A stretch of DNA of 64,000 nucleotides from Flammula alnicola (Eukaryota; Basidiomycota; Agaricomycetes; Agaricales; Strophariaceae), in assembly GCA_015499995.1 (NCBI GenBank), contig JADNRV010000003.1, positions 1,054,001 through 1,118,000 on the forward strand. The letters are read 5' to 3'. Below, one piece after another: positions 34,659-46,363 of this stretch. Position 1 is the stretch's first letter; each line of letters begins with the position of its first letter. The translations under genes and the position numbers were made by a program. The notes beneath the pieces are model-generated. The model was not told where the DNA came from. It made no database searches and saw only the letters and a list, made by a program, of their open reading frames with translations.

Positions 34659-36915
34659 TTATTGAGAGGCCAGACGTTTTTGAACCTTGGAAACAGCAGG
34701 GGCTGCATCGAGAATATCAGTTAACTAGTATGAGAAGGACCTAAAAGCTCACGTACCGACGACGGGGAAACGAGTGCTGAGGCTCGTCATTGCATATAGA
34801 ATGACACCAAGATCATTGCGCAATTCACTGCGATCTACCAGTGGCCAAGACGTTTCGAAAGTATCCAGGTCCCGTATAATGATATCTGCAACAGACCACC
34901 AACAGGGCTTTGGACAGGATTAGTGGATGGGTCACACAAAAAAAAAAAAGCCTACTCCAATTATCGGTTCGAGGTATGCAAAATCTCGATCCGATATTTG
35001 CTTGATAACAGAAATACAATCTCGTGAAGCTTGAGAACTCTTTTCAAAGGACATGGCATCGTCTAGGGCGAAAGATCGATGGAGGTGAATTGTGGCAGAG
35101 TGGGCTAACGTATGCGCCATGATCAGGCTGTGCCTCTCCTCGGGCAAGACGGTGTCCAGCTGATTGATAGGAATCAGCGTAGATAAAAAAAGGGTTATGG
35201 TATGTTCAAGGGATTGCATATCTTCGCTGAGTCTGGAGGGCGTTTTTGCATCTGCCAATTTTCAGAATCTAGTGGACATCAATAATCACAATACTTACTC
35301 GGATTCCAGCTGGCCGAAAGATGGTCAGCATGGGCAAACAACGCAGACGCCTTCACACGGAGCGCTGGGACTGAAAAGCTACTCGCTGAAACCGATCCCG
35401 ACAAAAACGAGCGAATAGTCGGCAACGACGAAACGGTGTCGATGTGACCCTAAAAGTATATCATGTGTCAGGGAGGGGGGAAAAGCGATACTATGCATGA
35501 CGAGAATACGCCTACATTTTCGTAATCCTTGATATCTTGAGGCCAAGGAGAAGTTATCGAGCGACGCGAATCAGATTTGTCCGGAATTATGCAGGGTTTG
35601 CGAAGCACAACCGACCAGCAGCGATCCAGATTATATACCTGCCAGAATGCAAGAATCCTCTCTCCCTCGCGCATGTCACTCAACGCAGGTTTCAGATCTG
35701 ATTCCATGCCATCGGCAGACCAACCTTGTAATTCCAAGGGCGGTCGTCCGCTGAGTTCGGATTGGACCGCTAAAGAAGCTGCTGAACTAGCGTGGTAGCT
35801 TCCTTCTAGAAGGCGGCCATTGGCGAGGAAATACAGTGAGAGTAGACACGACGCCTGGATCACATCCACGACCTTGTCACCGGACCGAAGAGCCTCGGGA
35901 AGAGCTTCCAGCGCGTGCTGAAGGTAGTGCTCTTCATGCTGACTTAGTGGCTCAGGGCGAGAGATGAAGCATGCCCATAGATATATGGCATTCATAAGCA
36001 CAGGATGTCTTTGCTGAGATGCAGGAAGATTAAGGCTTTCCCGGAGGTGTCCCATGTGAACTTCGAGGCCACATTGGCGACTGTGAGGAGTGAAGATGTC
36101 TAGCCTGTAATGTCGAGACGTAAGAAATCGTGAAAATAATTTCCGAATCATCGGAAATCCGTATAAAATCTGTACGTACAGCATTTGAGCCAGTTCAAGC
36201 GGTGGCTGGAACCTGCTCTGATGGTCGTCGAAGTAAACCTCGGGAACAAACGGCGTCGGTGAAGGAGACGGTATGCCCTATTATTTAGGTCAATGGGCAA
36301 GTTTGTAATATCTGCCTAAAAGGTGCCTACATGGTGCTGCGTCCAGGACCCTGGCGGAGACGCAGGAGAAGAATCTGAAGGGGTATGAATGACAACCGCA
36401 TCGGTGATAAAAGTAGGCGAGGCATTACCAGATGGGAAGGGGGAATGTGAAGCTGACAAGTATGAGCTCTCGGGAGACCCGAAAGACGACGAAGAAGAGT
36501 TCGATCGCGAATGAAAATGTGGGTCAATCAGCGTGATTGAAGGGGAGATATATTCAGGATCTTCTAGTTCCCTGATTCTTTGCTCAAGCTTGGCGATCGT
36601 CTCGCGGAGAATTTGAGTGCGAGTCTTTCCCTTGCCGTCGTCGTACTCGCAGCCATCTGCTTTCTTAGCCCGGGCGCACTGTTGGCAAGACGGCTTCTGG
36701 CCATCACAGCGCTAAAATTAAGCGAAAGGTAAATTAGCGATGGACACGGGAGATACGTGTATGATATGAATACCATTTTCCTCTTCCTGTAACAGGGGTC
36801 TGTGGTGAACAGAAAGTATAGATGATATCTGGTGAAGTGCATACCTGCATCGGAGGCACGCCTTGCCCCTCTGCAAAGTACTTTGGATGCCAGACTCGGA
36901 GGGTTTATTGGCCAT
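34659..36915 (-). CDS. Zn2Cys6 transcription factor with fungal-specific TF domain
   Basis: The start at 36915 gives MANKPSESGIQSTLQRGKACLRC. The zinc cluster is completed over two introns as CLRCRKRKMRCDGQKPSCQQCARAKKADGCEY, with a short coiled coil (ILRETIAKLEQRIRELE) next, the usual dimerisation element. The middle part (from about 36180) is the fungal-specific TF domain: VLMNAIYLWACFI, VVDVIQASCLLSLYFLANGR, SLAVQSELSG and WQVYNLDRCWSVVLRKP. The protein ends at KVQKRLASQ with TAA at 34659-34661. Exon 2 is only 13 nt (36774-36786). The reading needs no added base if the acceptor TTGGCAG at about 35255 is used. Such factors often control nutrient or stress genes; its own target is not evident. 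Confidence 0.88.
36774..36786 (-). other. 13 nt micro-exon inside a zinc cluster
   Basis: GAAGAGGAAAATG lies between GTTACAG and GTATTC on the minus strand. It encodes the end of an Arg codon plus K-R-K-M, the basic DNA-contact residues between Cys2 and Cys3. Skipping it would break the frame. Confidence 0.75.
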
Positions 36916-37611
36916 TACGAGATAAGGACGATTATATAATATACAAGATAAAAAAGAGGGAGTCGACCAGGTTAAAGAGAGAGGAGAGGGAGACTATGCA
37001 TGGAGGGGGGGAGGAGGAGAGAGAGAAGAGGGAGAAGAGTGAAAGGAGTCGACGCCCATTGGATATTTATTATATGCACATCTCCGTGAATCCTGACACA
37101 GCCCTGCCCACTTGGCGCGACATGCTCGGCTGTTGGCCAACAGCTACTTTTTTGAAAACAACGCTCAAAATCAAAGAAGAAAAAATTATTAGATGCTGAA
37201 CGATTCGCCGACCCTCCGACGTCTGCATGGGCCTGTTGTCAAGACATCCACAGCGGAAGGAATGGGCTCCTCAGCATCCAAAATGCATCTCAGTGCGGTC
37301 TCGCTATGCCGCGTCCCCTTCGGCCCGGCATGTTCTTCTCCCTCAAACGGCCACTGTACCCCTTCATGTGAACCATGTTATAATCGAAAACTGTTGCCAT
37401 CATTCTCGCGGGTTATATGAAACCCTCATACGAATCCAACTCTGAGTAGCACCTGGTATCTAACACAGTACATGGCATGTTTACAAAGAAATACAAAAGG
37501 TATCGAGAGCGGATGTTTGGGACATCCCAAAACCTGCTATGTAATTACATCTCTCCTGGCAACACAAACGCAATGGGCCTCCGAAGGTCTGGAATAGTGG
37601 ATCGACAAGCA
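36916..37611 (-). promoter_or_regulatory. Upstream region of Zn2Cys6 factor with purine tract
   Basis: The 696 bp contain a strongly purine-rich tract on the plus strand (about 36973-37049) bordered by GTCGAC palindromes, and a CCAAT box read toward the minus-strand gene (CCCATTGG at 37055-37062). Short frames at 36822-37199 and 37193-37445 resemble nothing known. Confidence 0.4.
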
Positions 37612-40600
37612 TCAGAACGTCCCGTTGTGCTGATTGCCAACAACCGAATTTGAATGCATCCGGGAACTTATGGTACTAGTCACCGAATAAGCACTCGAGT
37701 CTTCATAGTGCGGGTGTTGCTGCTGCCGGTTTTCATGTTGATGTTCAGCCAACATCTTGCGTTCCTTTGCATGAGCTTGGCGGACATACGCATATCGCTG
37801 GAAATGATTCATGGATTGCAAAAAGAGCACCCCCACCTCCGAGGAAGTTCCGTCCGTTAGCTTGAAACTGGAATGATCAAAAATCGCTACTCACTGGATA
37901 GGCACGGAGTTGATTAAACAAGTTAACAGTGCATTCCCGCACGGCTTCTTTTTGATGGAAAAGAGAAAATCCGAGATACAGTAAACCTCCTCCATGCGGT
38001 AGGGAGGCCAGGAGCTTTTAGCAAATGCAAGGTTCTTCAGCATTGGAGCAAGAATTATGATTTATTCGTTGTACCTCAACTACCTGGTCGTATCCTTTGA
38101 CTCCATCTGCTAGATTGCGCATGATGGCCAGTGCCTCTGAGTCAAGCATGTTTTTGGTATAGCGAAGCCGAAACAACTGATGGAGGACGTCGAAGCCTTT
38201 GATTGCGCTGTTGCCCTGATATTTGGTATAATCCTAGAAGATGGCGATGTTAAACCCAAGAAGAGGAAAAGGACAGCGGGACAGAAAATATACCGTTACT
38301 AGATACTTGTAACTGTTGGTTTTTCGCCAAGCTTCGATACGGTGAGCATTGGCAACTAGTTCCTTCAAGCAAGTCGCTTCATCGCTAAAGGCGATACCAC
38401 TGCCCAACTTCGGTAGTCTGCCAGGAATTTCTGTAAAGGGGCCACTAGGGTATCCGAAGGTGGTGTCCCCTGTAATCTCTTCCTCGTACCGAGATGCCAG
38501 GCGAACAAATCGAGTTACATATTCCGTAAATCTCATGCGAACCAAGCTCTCTCCAAAATGGTCTTCGATTGCTGCCCGAATCTGTCGATAACTGTGTCAG
38601 CTGATTCGAATGGAATAAGATATGAGCTGTCACGTCGTCAATGAACATTTTGTCCGCGTTATCTTTACTGATATCGGTTTTTGCCCCTTCCTTGGCCAGT
38701 TTGGCGATATCATCCTCGCTACCGATGGATGATTCGGCTTTCAAGGTACCAGATCTCGTAATGAGCGGTCCAGCTAAGCCGATAGTGGCCATTGCGGGAT
38801 ACGTAGAATGTATGTCCTTTGCTACAGTGACGTTCCCAGTGCTGATGTCAAGGAAGAGATCCCACTGACGCGATGTTTCGAAGATGGGATTTGTTACACC
38901 TGCTATAAACGCTGGACTGGCATGGAATGAGAAGGAAGAAAGTACAAGATGGGCAGAGGAGACGCACACTGATTCCCATTCATCCCTATTTTTCAAATTC
39001 GCGTAAGGGAACGCCCGTTCAATAAACCCTCTCAAGACAGCGCCACAACCAGAACCTAGAGCACATGCTGACAATACGAAGCTCGAAACCTCGCCCGCAG
39101 GACGTTTATGACCCAGAAAGATAATCCGCTTCCCTGTGACAAGGGCGTTGAAGAGTACAATGATAGGATGGGTTTGGGGACCATTGGTGTGCAAATGTGG
39201 GTGGACAGGACCAGAAACTACTGGGTGGGCGGAGAAAACTTTGATGAGGGTGATCAACGAGTACTGAGAATCTGTTAGTTAAATGGCGGAAGTAGGAACA
39301 AAAATACATCACACACATCGCCCACTTCTTCAGGAAAGGTCGAGAGTGGCATTTTAATTGGGAGTTGAAGGTCTTTGTACGCAACTGTAGTGTGGTAAAA
39401 ATGGGTATCCTTGACCATTCCATGCCGCCTTTGTGGATCATGGTATGTTTGTTGTGACTGGGGTTGCCTATAGCTCTGCTCTCTTCCAGGAGCGTGTGAT
39501 GAGGACGAAGATGCATCCGTTGACCTTCGGTTTCTCGACGAGCCAACAAGCGTACTACTGGCCACTAATGATGCCACACTGCTGGAATCTCCCTTCTCTT
39601 TCGGTACAAGATCCAACCCACTCTCGTCACCGACCCAGACCGCACTTCCCCCAAGAGAGAAAGAGGATTCGGAGGGAGAATGCTGCGTATGAGGAGCTTG
39701 AGTGGTTGCTACGCTTTCTGTGTCTGTCCTGTCCTTGCGTTGATTTTCTTTCCTCCTGTTTCTACTGTCGTCTGAATACTTTTCTCGGTCTTTGTTTCTA
39801 AGAAGGATACCTTCCTCAAAGCTGGAATAGGAGTCGTTGGAATTCGTGGATTTGTGTTGAAGGACTGATTTCGATCCAACGGCAGAGCTTCCGTGACCCC
39901 AACCTTGTTGAGAAGCAATATGCGCAAACTTCTCGGCAAAGATGTCCTTGCGCTCCGAGAATCGCATGACTAATTTTTCGTGTCTAGTCAACACTGGCGC
40001 TCCAGATAGGTCCATAGAATTAACGGCATCGAAGAGTCTAGCCAGACATTCTTGGGAGGGGTCTGAGAAATAGTCGTCGAGGGCTAGAAGTAAGAAGGGC
40101 TTGTGGTAAAATTAATTTCGACGTAATAGAGACCTCGATAACTCGTAACTCACCTTAAATATCTGGATAAAGGGATGCCGTGTACAGATAGCAAGGGCAA
40201 GAACCTGGGCACCGCTGAGACAGAAAAATCGGATGGTATTCGCAATGGGATGTAAGTATATAAAGCATACCGATCCAAAGACTTGTCGTGTTTTGTTCGG
40301 ACCAAGTTTAAGACACAGAGGAGTTCTGGTCTATCACTACCGTCATCATCTTCCCCTGGCAATCCAACAGATTTGACTTCTGGGGTATCCAGAGCAAGGA
40401 TAGGTGATATCGTATTGAACGGTGTTTGATTAAGGAAGAAGATTGTCCAATCGTCGAGCTGAGTTTCGGCGCCATCGGGGAGCATGGACATAGCAAGGAC
40501 ACTGTGGAAGATTGAATATGGCACAGCGAGGAATGGAGAAGTAGACGCACCCCTCATCGATGCCCAACGGCTGAGGAAACTGGTATTTCAGCTGAGCTCC

Positions 40601-40657
40601 TTCCAATATATGAAACTCTGCGAGCAAGACGAATGAACAATGGTTTCCACCTGCCAT
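37612..40657 (-). CDS. afi1: Afi1-like DENN-type protein (ARF3-interacting, polarity axis)
   Basis: In yeast Afi1 binds the GTPase Arf3 and keeps it polarised at the plasma membrane; the family is a divergent DENN protein. The N-terminus MAGGNHCSFVLLAEFHILEGAQLKYQFPQPLG matches the docking domain, followed by WTIFFLNQTPFNTISP and FEEGILLRNKD, then a basic low-complexity insert (39480-39860). The second half (HTTVAYKDLQLPIKMPLSTFPEEVGDYSL, VIFNALVTGKRIIFLGH-like, AGEVSSFVLSACALGSGCG, RAFPYANLKN, AGVTNPIFE) is the polarity-axis/DENN part. The C-terminus ends QHNGTF. An SEC7 exchange factor gene lies 23 kb away. The frame is clean. The last intron (37861-37894) is only 34 nt. Confidence 0.82.
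37861..37894 (-). other. 34 nt intron in the Afi1-like gene
   Basis: GTGAGT...TTCAAG joins NQLRAYP to LTDGTSSEVGVLFLQSMNHF in phase 0. Reading through gives a stop, so removal is needed. Confidence 0.65.
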
Positions 40658-41015
40658 TGCAGCTGATGTAGTAGTACTTTAGCAAGCGTATGTGTGGAGA
40701 TAATTACATGGTTGGGTCATGTGATTGACTATACCATCTGGAGTTCCCGGAATACGCTGAGGCTTTTCCGCGATTTGCACCTCACTCTGCACCAGTATGA
40801 AAATACTCTATCTCTCTTATCGTTGTCCGCTTAAGAATGCGCAAGATGCCGAAATATGCCACATAAGTCTATCACTGCCAGTTTGCCGCCAACAAAGCCT
40901 AGTAGAGTGGGGCGTCCTGGGCCCAAGTTGAACCTAGTAACGTTCATAGACGTTCACCAAGTGGGTGCTGTTCTTCTCATTTGCCAGACACAACTGATCG
41001 TTCTCCAGACGAAAC
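40658..41015. promoter_or_regulatory. Divergent promoter of Afi1-like (-) and antiporter (+) genes
   Basis: Two starts face away from each other 358 bp apart. A plus-strand frame at 40856-41353 overlaps the antiporter exons and looks fortuitous. No gene is seen. Confidence 0.4.
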
Positions 41016-43307
41016 ATGGAATTAACAGAAGTCCGTCTTGCTTTTTACTGCTCGTCGTCACTTCTAAATTGGTTTTGGCTAAGGTAACGGGACCAAGCAT
41101 TGCCTACATTTGCTTAGGTGGCTTCGTTGTTGCGGTGAGCCATTTGTGCGATCTAATCCTCGTACCTGTTGGACTTATATATATATATAACCAGTTCTCT
41201 ATGTTTTCCCTGCTGGCAAGGGAGATGGTAACCAACCAATCCATCGTCCATCGTCTGTTTTTCACGAAGTATGCGTTAGGTGTTCGTCAACGAAGTTGTA
41301 CTAGGAACCGTCTTCGGCATTTTCATGGGCCCATACTTTGCTGGTATCTTTGATCCTCGTGCATGGGGGAGTCAAACGGATGTCATCACCCTTGAAATAA
41401 TGCGAGTCGTCCTTGCAACAGGTCTCTTCGCCATCGGAGTTGAGCTTCCAAAGTCTTATATGGCAAAGCATGCCAAAAGCCTTTTTGCAATGGTCATCCC
41501 AACAATGGCTATCGGTTGGGTTATCGTCGCCGGTATGTCCTTACTGTTCCAAATCCACCCGTCGTCATCTAATGCAAGGCCCAGGTCTCTTGCGTGTATT
41601 GTTCCCTCAGTTAAACTTCATCTCTTGTTTGGCAATATCTGCTTGTCTGACTCCGACAGATCCAATCATCTGCGCCGCCATTGTTGGTACGCCGCTCTGC
41701 GTATATAGAGAATCGGATACTAAGGCAAGATCTGTAGGTGGCAAGTTTGCTCAGAAGCACGTTCCTGTGAATCTTCGACAGTTGCTTTCGGCTGAATCGG
41801 CGGCGAACGATGGGCTTGCTTATCCTTTCTTGTCCCTCGCGATTTACTTGACGGTGGATGCGTCCAGGGGCACTGCAGTCACGCATTGGATTCTCATCGG
41901 CTGGTTGTGTATGTTTTCAGTAACCTTTGTATGTCAGCCTCTCAACTATTTTGTTCCCAGATGAAGTGATCCTTGGTATTGTTATGGGGGCAATCCTTGG
42001 TACGTCGGGTCCCGCAGCATTGCTCATTGATGCAATATTTAAACAGATTTTCAAAGGATTGCTGTTTTCGCATCTAATGAAATTCTCCTACCGACGAGGC
42101 TACATTGATCGAGAGTCCTATGTTGCACAATATCTCGCATTGGCAATATTTATCACAGGTATTGTCAGCACAATCGGAAGTGACGATCTCCTGGCTGCAT
42201 TTGCTGCAGGTTAGGAATATCACTTTTCGGTGCAATAGGACAGCTTATATATTTCCTTATTAATATAACAGGCAGTGCAATTTCCTGGGACGGTGACTTT
42301 AACACGCACACAGAAGGAGAAACTTTCGCCTCCGTTATCGATCTCGTCCTGAACTGTGGCTGTTTCGTCTATATCGGGGCTTGGATACCTTTCAAAGCAT
42401 TCACAATACCCGACCTTGGAATTACACCTTGGAGATTGGTCGTGTTGTCCTGTGGAATCATGTTTTTACGACGTATACCCGCGATTATGGCACTCTACAA
42501 GTGGATACCTGAGATAAACTCTTGGCGCGAGGCCCTTTTTTCAGGGCATTTTGGTACTATTCGATTTCTACATTAAGGGTACTGCGCCGCTAACGTATAT
42601 TTTTCTATAGGACCGGTGAGTACCTGAGACCATGAGTTCGGTCTTTCACACTTTCTGACCTCCCACGGTAGATGGGCGTTGGAGCTGTATTCATTTCAAC
42701 TCTAGCTATTCATCGACTTGGAACCCCAGTTGACCCTCCAATAACCCAGCAAGACTACCTCACACTGGCTATTCAACCAATTGTCTCTTTCGTCGTCCTC
42801 TCCTCGATCATCATCCGTGGGTCTTTTTCCCCCTTTGCATTGAGATATCCGTTGCTAATCGTTTCAGATGGGTTGTCTATTCCCTTTTTCAACCTTGGGA
42901 TAAACGTGTCTCGCACCGTTTCCCTTTCTGCGACGTTGACATCTCGATCAAGATCATATCCAGACTGGTTATTGGGAGTGAATCGCCACCCCACACTGCC
43001 CAGAGAACCGGACGCCGAGGCTGCCAATTCCCCCACTCAGGAAGCCACAGAAGGGATACTCGGTTCCAAGAATAACGAATCTCAAGAGGACATTATACAT
43101 CGGCATAGCCTATTCACAAACCAAGACACAGAGACACTAGAAACTGAGATACGAGAAGCTGATGTACAACCAAGCAGTCCTGGCGTGCTATCAAACGATA
43201 GTAATGCAGTTGCAGGAGCGAACAGTCGTCCTGTCTCGATAGCAGAAGATGGGGATGTAGATTCGCAGGATATAAAACATCCTAGGGCGGTTCATTTTCC
43301 AACGTAA
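41016..43307 (+). CDS. Plasma membrane Na+(K+)/H+ antiporter (Nha1/Sod2 family)
   Basis: The protein exports Na+ or K+ in exchange for H+ and sets salt tolerance and pH. The first coding exon is 15 nt (41016-41030, MELTE), joined to VTGPSIAYICLGGFVVA at 41084. Family blocks are VNEVVLGTVFGIFMGPYFAG, FAIGVELPKSYM, ACLTPTDPIICAAIVGGKFA, LLSAESAANDGLAYPFL (ND motif), YVAQYLALAIFITGIVSTIGSDDLL (DD motif, ion site), AISWDG and FGPMGVGAVFISTLA. The hydrophilic C-terminal tail after RSYPDWLLGVNRHP is about 130 residues and short compared with yeast Nha1, closer to Sod2. The FGPMG junction needs a 5 nt exon (42611-42615). No added bases are needed. Confidence 0.93.
42611..42615 (+). other. 5 nt micro-exon (GACCG) in the antiporter gene
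   Basis: The intron at 42554-42610 (GTACTA...CTATAG) and the intron at 42616-42671 (GTGAGT...GGTAG) flank five bases. With the G left at 42553 and the ATG at 42672 they spell G-P-M, giving SGHFGPMGVGAVF, the expected conserved family motif. Skipping it would shift the frame. Confidence 0.8.
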
Positions 43308-43559
43308 ATATCATTGCACGACTATGTAGTATGAACTCTCAGATGCACTTCGGACACCTTTACAATTTAATACAAGTTAATTAGGGATTAGGATTGTACT
43401 GGTTACATGAGCTCAAGCTTCTGAAGCCGACCAGAAGATAGATCACGATATATGTGATTACGTCCAAGGATTGAGAAAAGTCTAGAGTGCGAATATCGTC
43501 CCTCTTATGCAGACGTATGGAAGACAATCAGGCGTAGGGTATACAAATAGGTTGGATGT

Positions 43560-44523
43560 CTACTCGAAGGGATTCGTGCGACCGGCCTGAATAATAGGCG
43601 TTAAGGATTATATTTCTTAGGGACAAAACAAGCAATTACCTGATAATCACCGCCACGATCTGGGCCTTCACCACAACCACAAAGCCAATCATGCCACCAT
43701 CTGACTTCTTCCTGACCTTTATTGCTGTCGGCAAAAGTTGGGCTAGAGGAGGAGAGCGGAGAAGCCGGGTCGATAATTGGAGGAGGTGTTCGAGGCGGAG
43801 GTAGATTCAAAGGCTGAGGTGGAGGGGGTGGAGGATGTAGTGTATGACCGGATGTGCGTGGGCTTGTGGGTTCTAGCGTTGACGAAGCAGTCTGGGTATC
43901 AGGCGGTGTGGTCATCTCACTCATATGGGAATCGGAGAAGGGCGACAGTGAGTCCGCTGGATTGGCAAATGGATCACTTGGGTGGGTATCATCGAAATCT
44001 GAGTGGGTGGGAGATGGAGTCGGGCTATTATTGATGTGTGTCAACGGAACGATATCAATGTTGTCTTGGGATTGAAGAGCTGTATGAGTGCCTAAACCGC
44101 CCAGTGAAGGATGTTTGGCCTTCCTTCCTGACCAAAGGAGACTCGCGCGTCGTGATACATCAGTCACTAAAGACGGAGTCACTGAGCTTTGGGAAGACCC
44201 TCTTGCTGCCTTCCTGCGCTGACGTTCAGCAATTTCCCATCTCCTGAGGTTCTAGAATATGGTTTAGAATACAAGAGAGGGAAGTAAAGACAAAGACTCG
44301 CCTCTTCAACACGCCGCGTTTCGTCGGCGTCTTCGCTGATGGGAGGGTATGTATCCAAATGTTCGGATGAAGTGCCTGGACTGGTGGGCATAGGGACCTG
44401 TCGCCCCTTTCCTTTTCTCAAACCATGCTGTGTATGTTCATCGTCGAAGGGGACTAAGTGAGGGCGGGCAATGTCCTCTTCTTCTTGAAAGTGGGAGGAC
44501 AGTTGGTTAGTTGCGGAGGACAT
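43560..44523 (-). CDS. Conserved fungal protein of unknown function ending in WWHDWLCGCGEGPDRGGDYQ
   Basis: A start at 44523 (MSSATNQLSSHFQEEED; 44529 would add two residues) leads to an acidic and basic N-terminal part (RRVEENLRRWEIAERQRRKA, helical), a Ser/Pro/Thr-rich middle with a poly-Pro run, and a conserved-looking tail QEEVRWWHDWLCGCGEGPDRGGDYQ. A last small exon encodes AGRTNPFE and ends with TAG at 43560-43562. I believe similar proteins occur in other agarics but know no function. The CGCGEG pair of Cys could bind metal or lipid. It lies 177 bp downstream of the next gene, on the same strand. Confidence 0.7.
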
Positions 44524-44700
44524 GAACATGGTGCATATGGTCACAGCCACACCCGCAATGTCTTTGTTGACATCTGTTAGGATTCTCATCCATTGCCATT
44601 CCACTCCTTTCCACTCCCGCAGCATACGATTATATAAACTAGAAAATAACAACACAACTGGCATCGTTCATATCCGAAAAGTAATATCTAGTCCACAGTC

Positions 44701-46098
44701 TCAGAACCGTCCATCATTCTTCCTGGCATTGCCTGAATATATCAAGCTGTCGTCAAACTCTGAGCTCCCATCTTCAGCCAAGTAATGCCGTAGTCCTGAC
44801 GCCTTCGGTGCCGCATTCTGAAGGATTGGGGTATGGGATTCATCCGAGGGATCACGGCTTCCATAGTCTCGGCTACCGCCATTGTTGGGCAAAGAAAGAA
44901 TCGAGGCGCGCGCAGTTTCTCGCATATTCATGAGATTTTGGTGGAAGGCATTCTGCGAATATATCAATACGCTGTGGCGCATCGCAAACCCGAGAGATAA
45001 TTCACCTGTTCTCTCCAATACTGGGCACGTTTAGCTCTTTCTTGTTCTCTCTGCTTTCGATGGGCGAAATAGAGTCCGGTGAGTGTTCCAGTCATCCCTG
45101 CAACACTGTCATCAAGATGTCAAAGATATTTTTGCAATGAGCTTACCACCAATGATACCGAGGCCAACCAAAATGTACACGTAAACTCCAAAGTGATGGG
45201 GAGTGGCTGCGGATTCGCCACAAACGCCGGAACTGATACAATTCCACGAGTCGCATCTGTAAACCTCACTTTAATGCACAGCCTGCCTGAGGAATGGGAG
45301 GAGGTTGTTCGTACTCTTTATCAGCCGAGCAAGTTGCGCCTAGCACTTTGTTGGTCATGCAGGTCCGGCTTCCGCTGTCACAATATAGACCAAGTTGACA
45401 ATTTCCCCTAAGACGCCATGAGACGAAGTATGACAAAGATCAGGAAATTTAGCTCACCTCGACACTATGTCAATGAATTCACCACTCTCTCCATATGCGA
45501 TATAAGGCGTATTCTCGACAACACATTGGTTTCCCAGGGTAGCATTCGCGTACCTGTTACAATATAAATCACGCAGATTTGATATTGGCATAAGTGGTAG
45601 ACGCACATGCACACATTATTAAGGCAAACAGAGCCGTTGAAGTTGAGACCGCGACCACTTGTATCAGCTAACTCCTTGAAGTTTTGAGGCGGCCCTGCAC
45701 ATTGATCTATCCGACACAGTTGGGATTTAGAGTAGCTTCGATATTTGTATAGAGTGGTCCTCACCGTCGCGATTGAGCTGGCATGGACTGCCAACATCTA
45801 AGACCGGTTGGCATGAGCTGCCTTCGTCAGGACAAAACTCTCCTTTGTCGCACTTGTCCGGAATATTGGTCGCTCCTTGTGCGTATCCGAAAGGGAAATC
45901 GTCCTTGCGACAGCCCTTTGGTACACATGTGCCGTTATCAGAGCAAAAAGTGACAGAGTTACATTCACTCCAGAACTGAAAGGTACCAGTTTGGAGCCTG
46001 TTGCTTCCTGTGGTACAATTATCGCCTTTGTTGAAGGATCCAGCAAGAATTTCTTGTAGTGATGCAAACAAAACGAGTGTGAGAGGGAGGAGCCTCAT
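44701..46098 (-). CDS. Single-pass membrane protein with cysteine-rich ectodomain, unknown function
   Basis: The start at 46098 gives a signal peptide (MRLLPLTLVLFASLQEILAG). The ectodomain has about 20 Cys in ordered blocks: NKGDNCTTGSNRLQTGTFQF, FCSDNGTCVPKGCRKDDFPF, CDKGEFCPDEGSSCQPVLDV, DQCAGPPQNFKELADTSG, GNQCVVENTPYIAYG, GNCQLGLYCDSGSRTCM, CDSWNCISSGVCG. One membrane segment (FGVYVYILVGLGIIGG and onward) is followed by a basic stop (AHRKQREQERAKRAQYWREQ) and a cytosolic tail of about 90 residues, ending NARKNDGRF. It looks like a surface receptor or wall sensor, but I know no tested function. Related proteins seem common in Agaricomycetes. Exon joins are clean with GT-AG introns. Confidence 0.8.
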
Positions 46099-46124
46099 GC
46101 TGAGGATGAGAAAAGGTGAAAGAA

Positions 46125-46147
46125 GTAAGTGAGTGAGTGAGTAAGTG
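46125..46147 (+). repeat. Short (GTGA)n microsatellite
   Basis: Imperfect GTRA repeats lie about 30 bp upstream of the cysteine-rich membrane protein start. Confidence 0.6.
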
Positions 46148-46363
46148 GAGAAGTGCGAGTGAAGGAAGGGGTTGTCATGGATAATACCTCCGTGATATTA
46201 TGTAACTAATTATTTATCATTAACCCTCAACTTCAACTCGAAAGTTGAATTTGACGCCCAACCCAACCCAAGGCCAAGGTCAAGGTATGGCCTTTATATA
46301 TATGTACCAAGCCCCTCTTGCTGATTCTATGCCAGCCTTAGGGCGAGCTGTTCTCACGGGAGC

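Noticed and set aside
40856..41353. 165-codon plus-strand frame as antiporter start
   Set aside because: The antiporter family reading lies in spliced exons from 41016; this frame crosses introns and carries no family motif.
44179..46098. Single gene joining the cysteine-rich membrane protein and the downstream unknown protein
   Set aside because: The first frame has its own stop at 44701-44703 after a natural tail, and the second has its own ATG; two genes fit better.
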